From Massilia sp. WG5 (GTDB lineage Bacteria; Pseudomonadota; Gammaproteobacteria; Burkholderiales; Burkholderiaceae_D), in contig NZ_CP012640.2 of the NCBI RefSeq assembly GCF_001412595.2, positions 2,852,001-2,916,000 on the forward strand: 64,000 nt of DNA. The letters run 5' to 3'. Under the pieces are notes generated by a model. That model was not told where the DNA came from. It was given only the letters and a program-made list of their open reading frames with translations, and searched no databases. The position numbers and the translations under genes were made by a program. Each line of letters begins with the position of its first letter. The first letter of the stretch is position 1. Shown piece by piece: positions 45,273 through 55,313 of the stretch.

Positions 45273-48200
45273 GCCATCTCCGTGCCCAGCTGCTTCTGGA
45301 CCAGTTCGTAGTACATGCCGCGCCGCGCCAGCAATTCGTCGTGACGCCCCTGCTCGACGATCTTGCCCTCGTACAGCACGACGATCTTGTCGGCCCGCAT
45401 GATCGTACTGAGGCGGTGGGCGATGATGACGGCGGTGCGTCCCGCCAGGATCGCTTCCATGTTCGCCATGATGTTGCTCTCGGACTGGGTATCGAGCGCC
45501 GAGGTCGCCTCATCGAACACCAACAGGCGCGGATCGTGGTACAGGGCGCGCGCAATGCACAGGCGCTGCACCTGGCCGCCGGACAGGCCCACGCCCCGCT
45601 CCCCCACCACCTGCTCGTAGCCGAGCGGCAGCTTGCTGATGAAGGCATGGGCATCGGCCATCTTCGCCACCTCCTCGACGCGGCGGCGGTCCGGGCTGTC
45701 GTCGCCGCTGGCGATATTCTCGGCGATGGTGCCGGAAAACAGCAGGTTGCTCTGCATGACATATCCCACCTGGGCCCGGTAGTAATTCCGGTCGATGACG
45801 CTCATGTCGTAGCCGTCGACGATAATCTTGCCCTCGCTGGGCGGGTAGAAACCCACCAGCAGTTTTGCCAGCGTCGTCTTGCCCGAGCCGCTGCGCCCGA
45901 CGATGGCCACGAGCTGGCCCGGCTTGATATCGATGTCGATATCCTCGAGCACGTAGGGCGTATCCTCGCCGCCGTAGCGGAAATACATGTGCTCGAGCCT
46001 GAGCTCGCCCTGCAGGTCCGGCAGCACGACGCGGGCCGCGACGTCGCTGGGTTTCTGCTCCGGCTCGACATCCAGCACGTCGCCGAGGCGCTCCATCGCG
46101 ACGGTGGCGTCGCCCATCCGGCTCCACAGGCCGACCAGCCCCATCAGCGGTCCTAGTACGCTGCCCATCAGGGCATTGAACGCCATCAGCTGCCCAATGG
46201 TCAGCTCGCGCTCCAGCACCAGGCTGGCGCCGGCCCACAGGATCACGATGGTGGTCGCTGAATTCAGCACCTGGCTGCCGAGGCCGACGAGGATGCTGAA
46301 CGACTGCGCGCGGTATTGCGTCTCGAGCGACTTCACGTATTTCTTTTCCCACTTCAGGCGCACGGGCCGCTCGCTGCCCATCCCCTTGATGGTCTCGATG
46401 CCTCCCAGTGCTTCCATCAGGAAGGATTGCGCATCGGTCGAGGCGGAGAACACCTCGCGCGCGTACGCCTTGATGCGGGGCGTCGCCAGCACCGTCAGCG
46501 CGACGATCGGGATGACGAAGCCGATCAGCAGCAGGGTCAGCTTCACGTTGTAGAAGAACAGCAGGGTGAAGTACATGAACACCATCAGCAGGTTCAGCAG
46601 TGTGGTCACGGTCGATTCGGTGAGGAAGGCGCGGATCGTCTGGTTTTCCGAAAAGCGCGCGAGGATGTCGCCGGTCTTGCGCTTGGCAAAGAAGGAATAC
46701 GGCAAGGACATCGTGTGCTTGAAGAACTGCGCCATCATCGAAAAATCGAGGTTGCGCACCATGTAGTTGGACAGGTAGGCGCGCAGGGTCGACATGATCT
46801 GGGTAAACACGGTAGAGATGACGAAGCCCAGGATCAGCAGGTGCAGCAGGCCGACGTTCTGGTGCACCAGCACACCGTCGAGGATGTTCTGGATGATGAG
46901 CGGCGGTACGATCCCCAGCATCTGGATCACGAAGGTGGCGAGAAACAGATGCAGCAGGATCTTCCTGTATGGCCGCAGGTAGCCGACGAAGCGCAGCCAT
47001 GGCGAGCGGGCCGCCGTCAGCTGCTGCAGCTGCTCGCCCGGCGTGAACACGAGGCAGGTGCCGCTCCAGCCGCGCTCGAACTCTTCCACGCTCAGCTTCT
47101 TGAAGCCGACCGCCGGGTCGGCCACCCATACCTGGCCGGGCGAGACGCCGTACACGACCACGTAGTGATAGCCTTCCCAGTGCACGATGAACGGCAGTTC
47201 GAAGCCGAGCAGCGCGTCGTAGGTGCATTGCACGCCGCGCGTGCCGAAGCCCAGGGCCTCGCCGGCGCGCGCGAGGCTGTCCAGGGTGGCGCCTTGCGTC
47301 GTCACGTTCGCCAGCTCCCGCAGCTTCCCGAGCGTCATGTTGATGCCGTAATGGCGGCACAGCATCGCGAGACAGGCCGCACCGCAATCCATTTCCTCGG
47401 CCTGCTCGACCCAGGCGAAGCGCTTGATGAGGTTTTCGCCGTGTTCCGGATGGGAAGCCAGGTCGAGCACGACGGGGCGCTTGCGCCGCTCCGCCAGCTT
47501 TTTCTGGCGGTGCAGTTCGCGCTCGAAAAAGCGGATGCGGTCCTCGACGGCTTCCCGAAACTTGGCATTGCGCTCCAGGATGAAATGCGCGGACTTTTCC
47601 GGAATCACCAGCACGGTGGCATCCGTGACGGCCACCACCGTGGCGGGCTGTTCCTGGCGCATCAGGGAGGCGCGCTCGCCGAAGATCTCGCCCGGCCCCA
47701 GCGTGGCGACCACGAATTCGTCGGTACTGTCGTGGACCACGACCCGCACTTTGCCCTGGCGGACGACGTACAGGCGGCGATCGTCGCGCGAGCCCTGCTT
47801 CAGGATTTCCTTGCCGGCGCCCACGCGCTTGACGCCGACGCTGCGCACGAAATCGTCCAGTTCCGGCTTGCTGACCTTGCCGCGCAGGTCGAACAGGCGC
47901 GCAACCAAACCGCCGGCCGCGCTGACCGCCACGTAGTTGTTGATGAAGTCGAGGGCGGCGGGATTGCGGGCGACCACCGGTTCGATCGCCGTGCGCGGGA
48001 TGAACCAGACTTCCGTCTTCAGCGCAGCGCGCGCCGACAACTCGTGCCGGTAGCTGCGCAGCATGGCGATCTCGGCGAATACCTCGCCCGTCTTGCGCAC
48101 GCCCATGCTGGTTTCCTTGCCGTGCTCCTCGCTGAACACGCGCACGGAGCCGGTGCGGATGACGTACAGCCCGTCGGCGGCGTCGCCGGCGCTGCAGATG

Positions 48201-48337
48201 GTGTCGCCGAAGGCATACGCGCGCGTCTCGATCGCGGCGGCGAGCTGCTCCAGCTCCTCCGCGGTGAACACGGACAGGATTTCGACGGCCGCCAGGAATT
48301 CAGCGGGGGATTGCTGTTGTTGCGCCACTGAGTCCAT
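45269..48337 (-). CDS. C39 peptidase-containing ABC exporter with two cNMP-binding-like domains
   Basis: A 1022-aa transporter. Residues ~15-135 and ~150-270 are cyclic-nucleotide-binding-like domains (phosphate-binding loops [10 protein letters not shown] and [10 protein letters not shown], neither with the full Arg-containing signature). Residues ~305-430 are a C39 peptidase with Gln312, Cys318 (DCGAAC), His391 (YHYVVVYG) and Asp407 (ADP), so it should cut leaders after GG. A six-helix membrane domain follows (about 455-740), then an ABC ATPase with [15 protein letters not shown] and [12 protein letters not shown]. It should process and export the ten peptides, using the HlyD and NodT-like proteins to cross the envelope. 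Confidence 0.94.
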   Translation of the reverse strand: MDSVAQQQQSPAEFLAAVEILSVFTAEELEQLAAAIETRAYAFGDTICSAGDAADGLYVIRTGSVRVFSEEHGKETSMGVRKTGEVFAEIAMLRSYRHELSARAALKTEVWFIPRTAIEPVVARNPAALDFINNYVAVSAAGGLVARLFDLRGKVSKPELDDFVRSVGVKRVGAGKEILKQGSRDDRRLYVVRQGKVRVVVHDSTDEFVVATLGPGEIFGERASLMRQEQPATVVAVTDATVLVIPEKSAHFILERNAKFREAVEDRIRFFERELHRQKKLAERRKRPVVLDLASHPEHGENLIKRFAWVEQAEEMDCGAACLAMLCRHYGINMTLGKLRELANVTTQGATLDSLARAGEALGFGTRGVQCTYDALLGFELPFIVHWEGYHYVVVYGVSPGQVWVADPAVGFKKLSVEEFERGWSGTCLVFTPGEQLQQLTAARSPWLRFVGYLRPYRKILLHLFLATFVIQMLGIVPPLIIQNILDGVLVHQNVGLLHLLILGFVISTVFTQIMSTLRAYLSNYMVRNLDFSMMAQFFKHTMSLPYSFFAKRKTGDILARFSENQTIRAFLTESTVTTLLNLLMVFMYFTLLFFYNVKLTLLLIGFVIPIVALTVLATPRIKAYAREVFSASTDAQSFLMEALGGIETIKGMGSERPVRLKWEKKYVKSLETQYRAQSFSILVGLGSQVLNSATTIVILWAGASLVLERELTIGQLMAFNALMGSVLGPLMGLVGLWSRMGDATVAMERLGDVLDVEPEQKPSDVAARVVLPDLQGELRLEHMYFRYGGEDTPYVLEDIDIDIKPGQLVAIVGRSGSGKTTLAKLLVGFYPPSEGKIIVDGYDMSVIDRNYYRAQVGYVMQSNLLFSGTIAENIASGDDSPDRRRVEEVAKMADAHAFISKLPLGYEQVVGERGVGLSGGQVQRLCIARALYHDPRLLVFDEATSALDTQSESNIMANMEAILAGRTAVIIAHRLSTIMRADKIVVLYEGKIVEQGRHDELLARRGMYYELVQKQLGTEMA

Positions 48338-48401
48338 GTCGGTGCCCCGCGAACCCGTCCGTCACGTTGCGGCCAGACAGCCGCGTCCCGCCTCCGCCTT
48401 C

Positions 48402-49163
48402 TCAGCGCGCGGGACAGGCCTCGATGATGTGTTCCTGCGCCCGCGCCGCCAGCCATTCCTCGCGCAGAAGCCGGCGTACCTCCACCGTCGTGTCCTCGTC
48501 CAGCGTTGCCGGATGCCTGGCGTTGACCATGTAGATTTCGAACAGCGTCCGGTCGGCCGTGGGAAACGGCCCGAGCAAATCGCCGGCCGCGGCGCTGAAC
48601 ACGCGCGCCTCGATGTCGGGTTTCAACGAACCGCGCAGCACTCTGCCGATCACCCCGCCATTCTCGCGCGCCTCGCCCACCGAATGCTCGCTTACCATCT
48701 CGGCAAAGCTGTCCGGATCGTCGGTCAATGCGGACAGCATTTCCTTGGCCTTGCCTTCGGAATCGAGCACGATATGGCTGATCTCGACGCTGTCGAACTT
48801 CGGCGAATTGAGTTTGAAATAGTGCTCGACGGCTTGCTGGCTGCACACCTTTTCCATCATCTTTTCCTGGAGCAGGCCGTCGACGATGAAATCCTCGAAC
48901 TCGTCGAGGCTGACGCCCAGTACGTCGAGGTAGTGGTTCATGTCGGTCGCCCGGTGCAGTCCCAGGATGCGCCGGAACTGGTCGGCACGCTCCTGCACCG
49001 CTTCCGGCGCGGGCTGCAGCCCCTGCTTCCTGGCCGCCAGCACGGTCAGCCTGTCGCGCACCATCTGCTCGACGAGCCCTTCGAACTGCCCGCTCAGCTT
49101 GAGTGTCCGGATGAAGTCTTCGGTATCGATGACGGTATCGTCGATGCGCACAATCCCGGCCAT
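48402..49163 (-). CDS. parvulin/SurA-like peptidyl-prolyl isomerase, no signal peptide
   Basis: A 253-aa protein with an SurA-like N-terminal helical region (about 10-110) and a parvulin-type rotamase domain (about 120-225; [37 protein letters not shown]). It lacks a signal peptide, so it should act in the cytoplasm, perhaps as a chaperone keeping peptide precursors competent for export. It is the first gene of the minus-strand unit PPIase-ABC exporter-sigma-54 activator, 64 bases ahead of the exporter. Rotamase activity is not certain from sequence alone. Confidence 0.85.
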   Translation of the reverse strand: MAGIVRIDDTVIDTEDFIRTLKLSGQFEGLVEQMVRDRLTVLAARKQGLQPAPEAVQERADQFRRILGLHRATDMNHYLDVLGVSLDEFEDFIVDGLLQEKMMEKVCSQQAVEHYFKLNSPKFDSVEISHIVLDSEGKAKEMLSALTDDPDSFAEMVSEHSVGEARENGGVIGRVLRGSLKPDIEARVFSAAAGDLLGPFPTADRTLFEIYMVNARHPATLDEDTTVEVRRLLREEWLAARAQEHIIEACPAR

Positions 49164-49196
49164 GGTCTCTCCCTCGTCGATACCTTCATCCTATCC

Positions 49197-49224
49197 GTTG
49201 TAGCAGGCCGACGGGTAAAGTCAA
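49197..49224 (-). promoter_or_regulatory. candidate sigma-70 promoter of the PPIase-exporter operon
   Basis: Minus strand: TTGACT (49224-49219), a 16-base spacer, TACAAC (49202-49197), 33 bases before the ATG at 49163. Hence the exporter operon may be made constitutively while the cargo needs sigma-54. Confidence 0.45.
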
Positions 49225-49337
49225 TGTCGGCGGGACCGCCATGGCCAGCAGCCCTCCGGGCAGGAATTCTGTCTTGGCATTACACTACGCCGTCGGTATC
49301 ATCCCGACAGCTTTTTTATGAATTGCAAAGGAAAAAC

Positions 49338-50219
49338 ATGAGCGGATATTTGCAGGGCAAGGACATGGCGGCGCCGGGCGCGGACCAGGCTGCGCAGGCG
49401 CCGGTGGCCGCACCGGCCAAACCGGTGCCGATGGCCGTGACCATCCCGTCGCTGCGCGCGATGCGCGCGGCCGGCCAGAAGATTGCCATGCTCACCTGCT
49501 ACGACGCCAGCTTTGCCGCGCTGATGGACCGCTGCGGCGTCGAGATCCTGCTGATCGGCGACTCGCTGGGCATGGTCTGCGCCGGCTACGACTCGACCCT
49601 GCCGGTGACGGTGGCCGATGTCGCCTACCACACCGCCTCCGTGGTGCGCGGCCGCAAGAACGCGCTGGTACTGGCCGACCTGCCCTTCGGCAGCTACGGC
49701 ACCAGGGAACAGGCCTACGACAGCTGCGCCACCCTGATGCGCGCCGGCGCCCAGATGGTCAAGATCGAAGGCGGCGCCTGGCTGGCCGAGACCGTACGCT
49801 TCCTGGTCGAGCGCGGCATCCCGGTATGCGCCCACATCGGCCTGACCCCGCAATTCGTGCACCAGCTGGGCGGCTACAAGGTGCAGGGCAAGACCAGCGA
49901 AGGCGCCGACCAGCTCAAGCGCGACGCCCAGGCCCTGCAGGACGCCGGCGCGGCCATCGTGCTGCTCGAAGCGGTGCCGGCGGCGCTGGGCAAGGAAGTG
50001 ACCGAAATGCTGCAGGTGCCGACCATCGGCATCGGCGCCGGTCCCGACTGCTCGGGCCAGGTGCTGGTGATGCACGACCTGCTGGGCGTCTTCCCGGGCC
50101 GCAAGGCGCGCTTCGTGAAGAACTTCATGGACGGGCAGACCAGCATCGACGCCGCCGTGCAGGCCTATGTGGCGGCGGTCAAGGACGGCAGCTTCCCGGC
50201 GCCGGAACACTGCTTCTGA
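49338..50219 (+). CDS. panB: 3-methyl-2-oxobutanoate hydroxymethyltransferase PanB
   Basis: A 293-aa PanB, making ketopantoate from 2-oxoisovalerate and methylene-tetrahydrofolate, the first step to pantothenate. Motifs: [24 protein letters not shown] (metal Asp), [17 protein letters not shown] and [20 protein letters not shown]. An N-terminal stretch of ~30 Ala/Pro/Gln-rich residues precedes the catalytic domain. AAAGGA lies before the ATG at 49338. panC is not in the window. Confidence 0.96.
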   Translation: MSGYLQGKDMAAPGADQAAQAPVAAPAKPVPMAVTIPSLRAMRAAGQKIAMLTCYDASFAALMDRCGVEILLIGDSLGMVCAGYDSTLPVTVADVAYHTASVVRGRKNALVLADLPFGSYGTREQAYDSCATLMRAGAQMVKIEGGAWLAETVRFLVERGIPVCAHIGLTPQFVHQLGGYKVQGKTSEGADQLKRDAQALQDAGAAIVLLEAVPAALGKEVTEMLQVPTIGIGAGPDCSGQVLVMHDLLGVFPGRKARFVKNFMDGQTSIDAAVQAYVAAVKDGSFPAPEHCF

Positions 50220-50220
50220 C

Positions 50221-50730
50221 ATGGCCGGCGCCACCCGCCTGTTCCTCGCGCTCTGGCCGGACCCTGCCGTGCGCGAGCAGTTGCGCGAGTGGCGTGAGCT
50301 GTGGGCCTGGCCGCGCGGCGCCACGCCCGTCCACACCGATAAACTGCACCTGACGCTGCACTTCCTCGGCAACCAGCCGAGCGACAGCCTGCCGGCGCTG
50401 CTCGACGGCCTGGCGGTGCCCATGTCGCCGTTCCGGCTGCAGCTGGGCGTTGCGGAGCTGTGGCATAAGGGGATCGCGGTGCTGTCGCCGTCGTCGGTCC
50501 CCCAGGAGCTGCTGGACCTGCATGCGGCGCTGGCAAGGGCCCTGACCGGCGTCGGCCTGCCGCTGGAGCCGCGCGCCTACCGGCCGCACGTGACCATGGC
50601 GCGGCGGGCGACGGGCGCCGCGGTCCCGCCGCAGGGGCCGGCGATCGACTGGTTGGCCGACCATTACGCGCTGGTGGAATCGAAGACCGGGGATGGCAGC
50701 GGCTATACCGTGCTGCGCGAATACCGATAA
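50221..50730 (+). CDS. thpR: RNA 2',3'-cyclic phosphodiesterase ThpR (LigT-like)
   Basis: A 169-aa 2H phosphoesterase that hydrolyses 2',3'-cyclic phosphate ends of RNA. Both catalytic HxTx motifs are present, HLTLHF and HVTMAR, separated by the usual ~85 residues. The ATG follows the panB stop by one base, so it is co-transcribed. Confidence 0.93.
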   Translation: MAGATRLFLALWPDPAVREQLREWRELWAWPRGATPVHTDKLHLTLHFLGNQPSDSLPALLDGLAVPMSPFRLQLGVAELWHKGIAVLSPSSVPQELLDLHAALARALTGVGLPLEPRAYRPHVTMARRATGAAVPPQGPAIDWLADHYALVESKTGDGSGYTVLREYR

Positions 50731-50771
50731 TGGCTGCGTGGGCTCGGGGAGCCCACCCTGCGGTCGTGCCG

Positions 50772-51953
50772 CTACCGTTTTACTGCCCGCGCATTCGCGG
50801 CGATCACGATTCCCGCCAGGGAAAGCATCCCCAGCGCGACCGCGATATTCGTGTGCGCGGCAAGCGAACCGATCAGCGGCGGCGCCAGCAGCAGTCCGGC
50901 ATAGCCCAGCGTGGCGACAGTCGCCAGTCCGCCGCCGGCCGACATGCCGGGCGTGCGCGCGGCGGCCGAGAACAGCAGCGGCACCACGTTCGCGGCGCCC
51001 AGCCCGATCAGCGCCAGGCCGCAGGCCGACAGCAGGGCCCGGGTACTGAGCACGGCCAGCAGCAGGCCGCAGAACATGCCGAGGCCGCCGATCACCATCA
51101 CCCGCACCGCCCCGAAGCGCAGCACCAGGCGGTCGCCCGCGAAGCGGCAGGCCGCCATCGCGATCGAGAACGCCGAATAGCCGAGGGCCGCCGATGCCGG
51201 TTCGGCCCTGGCGCGCTCGGTCAGCAGCAGCGCGCTCCAGTCGACCAGCGCGCCCTCGACCGCGAAGCACAGCAGGGCGAGCAGGCCGAGGAACAGCGCC
51301 GGCCCGCGCGGCAGGGCGAAGTGGCTTTCGTGCTTCGATGGCGCCGTCCGCAGCACGAAGGGCGTACACAGCGCGGCGCCGGCGCCGATCGCCACGGCCG
51401 CCATCAGCGCGCCGCGGCCATCGCCGAGACCGGCGCCGATCAGGACGCCGCCCAGGGCCGCGCCCAGCAGCCCGCCCAGGCTGTAAAAGCCGTGGAAGGA
51501 AGACATGGTCGGGATGCCGCGCGCCGTCTCGACCTCGCTGGCGTTGGCGTTCATCGAGACGTCCATCACGCCGTTGCTGGCGCCGAAGGCATAGGCGGCC
51601 AGGAACAGCGGCGCCAGGCCCGCCACGTTCATCAGCAGCGCGGCGGTGAGGGCCAGCAGCCAGGCCGCGCCCAGCACCACCGGACGCGTGCCCCAGCGCC
51701 CCGCCATCCAGCCGGACAAGGGCATGGCGGAGAGCGCGCCGCCGGCGATCGTCAGCAGCAGCAGGCCCAGGGTGCCGGTATCGATGCCGGCGCGCGCCTG
51801 CACGACCGGCACGTGCGCGGCCCACAGGCCGATCGCGCTGCCGTTCAGCAGGAACAGGGCGGAGATGGCCCAGCGCGCCGCCGCGCTTCCATTGGCGATC
51901 GCGGCGGTGGCGGTGGCGGTGGTGCTGGGAGTGAGGTGGTCGGCGGATTTCAT
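50772..51953 (-). CDS. MFS transporter, YbjJ-like
   Basis: A 393-aa major facilitator protein with twelve predicted helices and the loop-2-3 motif GWMAGRWGTRPVV. The sequence SSFHGFYSLGGLLGAALGG is typical of the YbjJ/fucose-permease-like group; substrate unknown. It lies 13 bases downstream of a gamma-glutamylpolyamine synthetase-like gene on the same strand and may move a related compound. Confidence 0.87.
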   Translation of the reverse strand: MKSADHLTPSTTATATAAIANGSAAARWAISALFLLNGSAIGLWAAHVPVVQARAGIDTGTLGLLLLTIAGGALSAMPLSGWMAGRWGTRPVVLGAAWLLALTAALLMNVAGLAPLFLAAYAFGASNGVMDVSMNANASEVETARGIPTMSSFHGFYSLGGLLGAALGGVLIGAGLGDGRGALMAAVAIGAGAALCTPFVLRTAPSKHESHFALPRGPALFLGLLALLCFAVEGALVDWSALLLTERARAEPASAALGYSAFSIAMAACRFAGDRLVLRFGAVRVMVIGGLGMFCGLLLAVLSTRALLSACGLALIGLGAANVVPLLFSAAARTPGMSAGGGLATVATLGYAGLLLAPPLIGSLAAHTNIAVALGMLSLAGIVIAANARAVKR

Positions 51954-51966
51954 CCGCTGGATTATT

Positions 51967-53319
51967 TCACACCAGCAGCATCAAGTGTTCCCGCTCCCAG
52001 GAACTGATCACCCGCGAGAAGGTCGCGAACTCCAGCTCCTTCACCTCGCAGAAGGCTTCCACGAACAGCGGCCCCAGCATGGCGCTGAGCGCCGGGCAGC
52101 CGCGCAGCTGCTGGATCGCATCTTCGAGGTTGCGCGGCAGTTCGCCGTGGATGTGCTCGGCGCTGTCCACGGTCGGCGCGGCCGGCTGCAGGCCGCCGGT
52201 CATGCCGAGCCAGCCGCAGGCCAGGGTCGCCGCCATCGCCAGGTAGGGATTCACGTCGACGCCCGGCACGCGGTTCTCGACCCGGCGGTTGAGCGGCGTG
52301 GAATTCGGCACGCGGATGCCGCAGGTGCGGTTGTCGTAGCCCCAGTGCACGTTCATCGGCGCCGACTGGAAGCGCGACAGGCGCCGGTAGGAATTGACAT
52401 GGGGCGCGAACAATAAGGTGCTTGGAGGCACGTATTTTTCCAGTCCGCCGATGAATTGACGGAACAGCGTGCTTTCGCTGCCATCCTCGTTCGAAAAGAT
52501 GTTCCGGCCGGTAGCAAGCTCGACCACGCTCTGGTGCACGTGCATGGCGCTGCCCGGCTCGGTTTCCATCGGCTTGGCCATGAAGGTGGCGAAGATGCCG
52601 TGCCGCAGCGCCGTCTCGCGCACCGCGCGCTTGAACAGGAACACGCGGTCGGCCAGCTCGAGCGCGTCGCCATGCGTAAAATTGATCTCCATCTGGCCGG
52701 CGCCGGCTTCGTGGATCAGGGTTTCGACGCCCAGCTCGTGCTGCTTGCAGAAGGCGGACAGTTCCAGGAAGAAGGGATCGAAGTCGTTGACGGCGTCGAT
52801 CGAATACGACTGCCGTCCCTGCTCCGTGAAGCCGCTGCGCCCGGTCGGCGGACTCAGGGGTTCGTGCGGATTGGTGTTGCGCGCCACCAGGTAGAACTCC
52901 ATCTCGGGCGCCACCACCGGTTGCCAGCCGCGCTCGCGGTATTTGTCCAGCACGCGCCGCAGCACCGAACGCGGCGCCAGTTCGACCAGGCTGCCGTCGA
53001 AGTTCCGGCAATCGTGGATCACGCAGGCGACCCGCTCGGTAGCCCAGGGCACGACCCGCATGGTGGCCGGATCGGGCACGCAGACCATGTCCGGATCGAT
53101 CGAGCCGACATAGGGCGTGTTGTTCGGCTGCTCGCCGTGGACGGTGTTCAGCAGCACGCTCTTGGGCAGGCGCATGTGCTCGCCGGACAGGAACAGGTCT
53201 TTCGGGAGGATCTTGCCGCGGGCGATGCCGGTCATGTCCGCGATGACGCACTCCACCTCGTGGATATTGTGGTCACGCAGAAAGTCCCGCATCGAACCGC
53301 CGCCCGCCTCGCTCATCAT
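51967..53319 (-). CDS. glutamine synthetase-family protein, gamma-glutamylpolyamine synthetase-like (copy 1)
   Basis: A 450-aa glutamine-synthetase fold enzyme. It has the N-terminal ADMTGIARGKILP typical of PuuA/SpuI-type enzymes, the metal/glutamate site EAGAGQMEINFTHGD, NSYRRLSRFQSAP, WGYDNRTCGIRVP and DVNPYLAMAATLACG. These ligate glutamate to a polyamine or similar amine rather than to ammonia. Two in-frame Met codons start the frame (53319, 53316). A second, similar gene lies at 59920-61290, suggesting different amine preferences. Confidence 0.88.
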   Translation of the reverse strand: MMSEAGGGSMRDFLRDHNIHEVECVIADMTGIARGKILPKDLFLSGEHMRLPKSVLLNTVHGEQPNNTPYVGSIDPDMVCVPDPATMRVVPWATERVACVIHDCRNFDGSLVELAPRSVLRRVLDKYRERGWQPVVAPEMEFYLVARNTNPHEPLSPPTGRSGFTEQGRQSYSIDAVNDFDPFFLELSAFCKQHELGVETLIHEAGAGQMEINFTHGDALELADRVFLFKRAVRETALRHGIFATFMAKPMETEPGSAMHVHQSVVELATGRNIFSNEDGSESTLFRQFIGGLEKYVPPSTLLFAPHVNSYRRLSRFQSAPMNVHWGYDNRTCGIRVPNSTPLNRRVENRVPGVDVNPYLAMAATLACGWLGMTGGLQPAAPTVDSAEHIHGELPRNLEDAIQQLRGCPALSAMLGPLFVEAFCEVKELEFATFSRVISSWEREHLMLLV

Positions 53320-53489
53320 CGGTCCTGCCTTGCTTCGATGCGGATGAATATAGCACCGGCCTGCCGGCTGCCGCGCGCCGCTGCCGCTGTTACTTCCGCC
53401 CGCGTCACGATCCTGCGATTCGTTGCAAGGAATCCGCAGTTGGCGTCATCGCCGCCCCCTCGTCCGCATTCTGCGCCATACTTTCTGTT

Positions 53490-54554
53490 ATGGAACACAC
53501 CACCCAGCACGACATCCCGACCGCCCGCATGTGGCGCCTGTACGCCATCGGCTGGATCGTCTATCTGTGCATCCTGTTCTTTGCGGTGCAGGTGGACGAC
53601 TTGCGTCATGGTCATTTCAACTGGCGTAACAGCGGCGACATCCTCTGGAGTTGGCCGCAAGCCTTCGTCCTGGCCCTGGTCTGGCCGCTGAGCGGCTGGA
53701 TCGAGCGCAGGCGCCTGGCCGTGCCGCTGCTGTTCCTGGTCCACCTGCTCAGCGCTGCCATCTACGGCATCGGCTCCTACTGGCTGCTGTCGACGATGCT
53801 CGACACCGCGCGACCCCTGTCCTGGTATATCTGGCCGGTGCTGTACAGCATGATGACCTATGTCGTGATCGCCGCGATCTTCCAGACGGTCCGCATGGGT
53901 CACGCGCGACAGCGCCAGGCCATCGCCATCCAGCAGGCCCATACCCTGCTGGTGGCGTCCGAGCTGAACGCGCTGCGCAACAAGCTGAATCCGCACTTCC
54001 TGTTCAACACCCTGCATTCCATCATCGCACTGACCCGCAGGAACCCGGAGGCCGCGGAGACCGCGCTCTTCCAGTTCTCCGACATGCTGCGCTACGTGCT
54101 CGACACGGAAAAGAGCGGCAGCGACCGCGTGACGCTGGAGGACGAGCTGCGCTTCGTGCGCGACTACCTCGAACTGGAGAGCCTGCGCCTGGGCCCGCGC
54201 CTGAAGATCGAATGGGAAATCGACGCCGACGCCGCCGGCCTGCCGCTGCCGGCGCTGTCGCTGCAGCCGCTGGTCGAGAACAGCATCAAGCATGCGTTCA
54301 ATCCGCACAGCCGGCCGGGCCTGCTGCGCATCCGCACCCGCGTCGACGAGGCGGCCCGGCTTCTCACCATGAGCGTGGGCGACGATGGCCCCGGCGCCGA
54401 CCTCGCCGCCGTCAGGCAGTCGAACGGCCTGGGTATCCGCACCGTCGAACGGCGCCTGCAGCTCGAGTACGGCCCGGCCGGTGCGCTGCGGATCGAGACC
54501 GCACCCGGATCCGGCTTCATGGTGACGATGTCGATCCCCCTCGAAGCGGCCTGA
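53490..54554 (+). CDS. LytS/AlgZ-type sensor histidine kinase
   Basis: A 354-aa membrane kinase of the His_kinase/HATPase pair seen in LytS and AlgZ. About four membrane helices occupy residues 15-140, then the phosphoacceptor region KLNPHFLFNTLHSI, the N-box LQPLVENSIKHAF and a G-box DDGPGAD with NGLGIRTVERRL. No separate input domain. It should phosphorylate the LytTR regulator encoded 15 bases later. Confidence 0.92.
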   Translation: MEHTTQHDIPTARMWRLYAIGWIVYLCILFFAVQVDDLRHGHFNWRNSGDILWSWPQAFVLALVWPLSGWIERRRLAVPLLFLVHLLSAAIYGIGSYWLLSTMLDTARPLSWYIWPVLYSMMTYVVIAAIFQTVRMGHARQRQAIAIQQAHTLLVASELNALRNKLNPHFLFNTLHSIIALTRRNPEAAETALFQFSDMLRYVLDTEKSGSDRVTLEDELRFVRDYLELESLRLGPRLKIEWEIDADAAGLPLPALSLQPLVENSIKHAFNPHSRPGLLRIRTRVDEAARLLTMSVGDDGPGADLAAVRQSNGLGIRTVERRLQLEYGPAGALRIETAPGSGFMVTMSIPLEAA

Positions 54555-54569
54555 CCGAAGGAGACTTGA

Positions 54570-55313
54570 TTGGACACGAAAACCGTATTCATTGCCGAGG
54601 ACGAGCCGCTGGCCCGCGAGGTCCTGCGCGACGCCATCTACGCGCACCAGGGGCTGCGCCTGGTCGGCGAGGCCGGCGACGGCGCCACGGCGCTCGAACA
54701 GATCGACCGGATCCGTCCCGACGTCGTCTTCATGGACATCCAGATGCCGGAGATGACCGGACTGGAAGTGCTGCGCCGCCTGCGCTGCACGCCCGACATC
54801 GTGTTCACCACCGCCTACGACCAGTACGCGGTGACGGCCTTCGAACTGAACGCGATCGATTATTTGCTCAAGCCGTTCACCCGCGCCCGCTTCGACGCCG
54901 CCGTGGCGCGCCTGCTGGAGTCGCCCGCGCCGCCGCGCGCGATCGTCGACGCGGCCCTGGCGCAGGCGGTCCAGCGTGCGCCGGGCCGGCTGGAGCGCAT
55001 CCTGGTGCGCGACCGCGGCCGCATCTTCCCGCTGTCGCTGAACGAGATCGAATACCTGAAGGCCGATTCCAAGTACACGGCGATCGCCGCGCGCGGCCAG
55101 ACCTTCCTGGTCCGCATCGGCATCTCCGAACTCGAAGTCCAGCTCGACCCGGCCCGCTTCATCCGCGTGCACCGCTCGGCGCTGGTAAACCTGGACTTCG
55201 TCGATTCGATGCGGGCGGACGAGCAGTCGCAGCTGGTGATCCAGATGCGCGACGGGACGGTGCTGACGGCGAGCAGGGAGGCCTCGAAGGTGCTGCGCGA
55301 GATGGCCATCTAG
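54570..55313 (+). CDS. LytTR-family response regulator
   Basis: A 247-aa regulator: receiver domain (1-120; IAEDEPLAREVL, Asp in DVVFMDIQMPEM, Lys in LLKPFTRARFD) and a LytTR DNA-binding domain (about 145-245; NEIEYLKADSKYTAI, FIRVHRSALVNLDFV). The start is TTG at 54570 with GAAGGAGA just upstream; no ATG gives a full receiver domain. Targets are unknown; the flanking genes are polyamine-related. The last 4 bases overlap the convergent dehydrogenase gene. Confidence 0.92.
   Translation: MDTKTVFIAEDEPLAREVLRDAIYAHQGLRLVGEAGDGATALEQIDRIRPDVVFMDIQMPEMTGLEVLRRLRCTPDIVFTTAYDQYAVTAFELNAIDYLLKPFTRARFDAAVARLLESPAPPRAIVDAALAQAVQRAPGRLERILVRDRGRIFPLSLNEIEYLKADSKYTAIAARGQTFLVRIGISELEVQLDPARFIRVHRSALVNLDFVDSMRADEQSQLVIQMRDGTVLTASREASKVLREMAI

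Noticed and set aside
28949..49163. Type VI secretion accessory cluster
   Set aside because: Kinase, PP2C and FHA proteins resemble T6SS control parts, but no sheath, baseplate, VgrG, ClpV or TssJLM-like gene is present, whereas a complete type I export set is.
50738..50756. Hairpin between thpR and the MFS gene
   Set aside because: Only a 7-bp stem with no T-tract; too weak to call a terminator.
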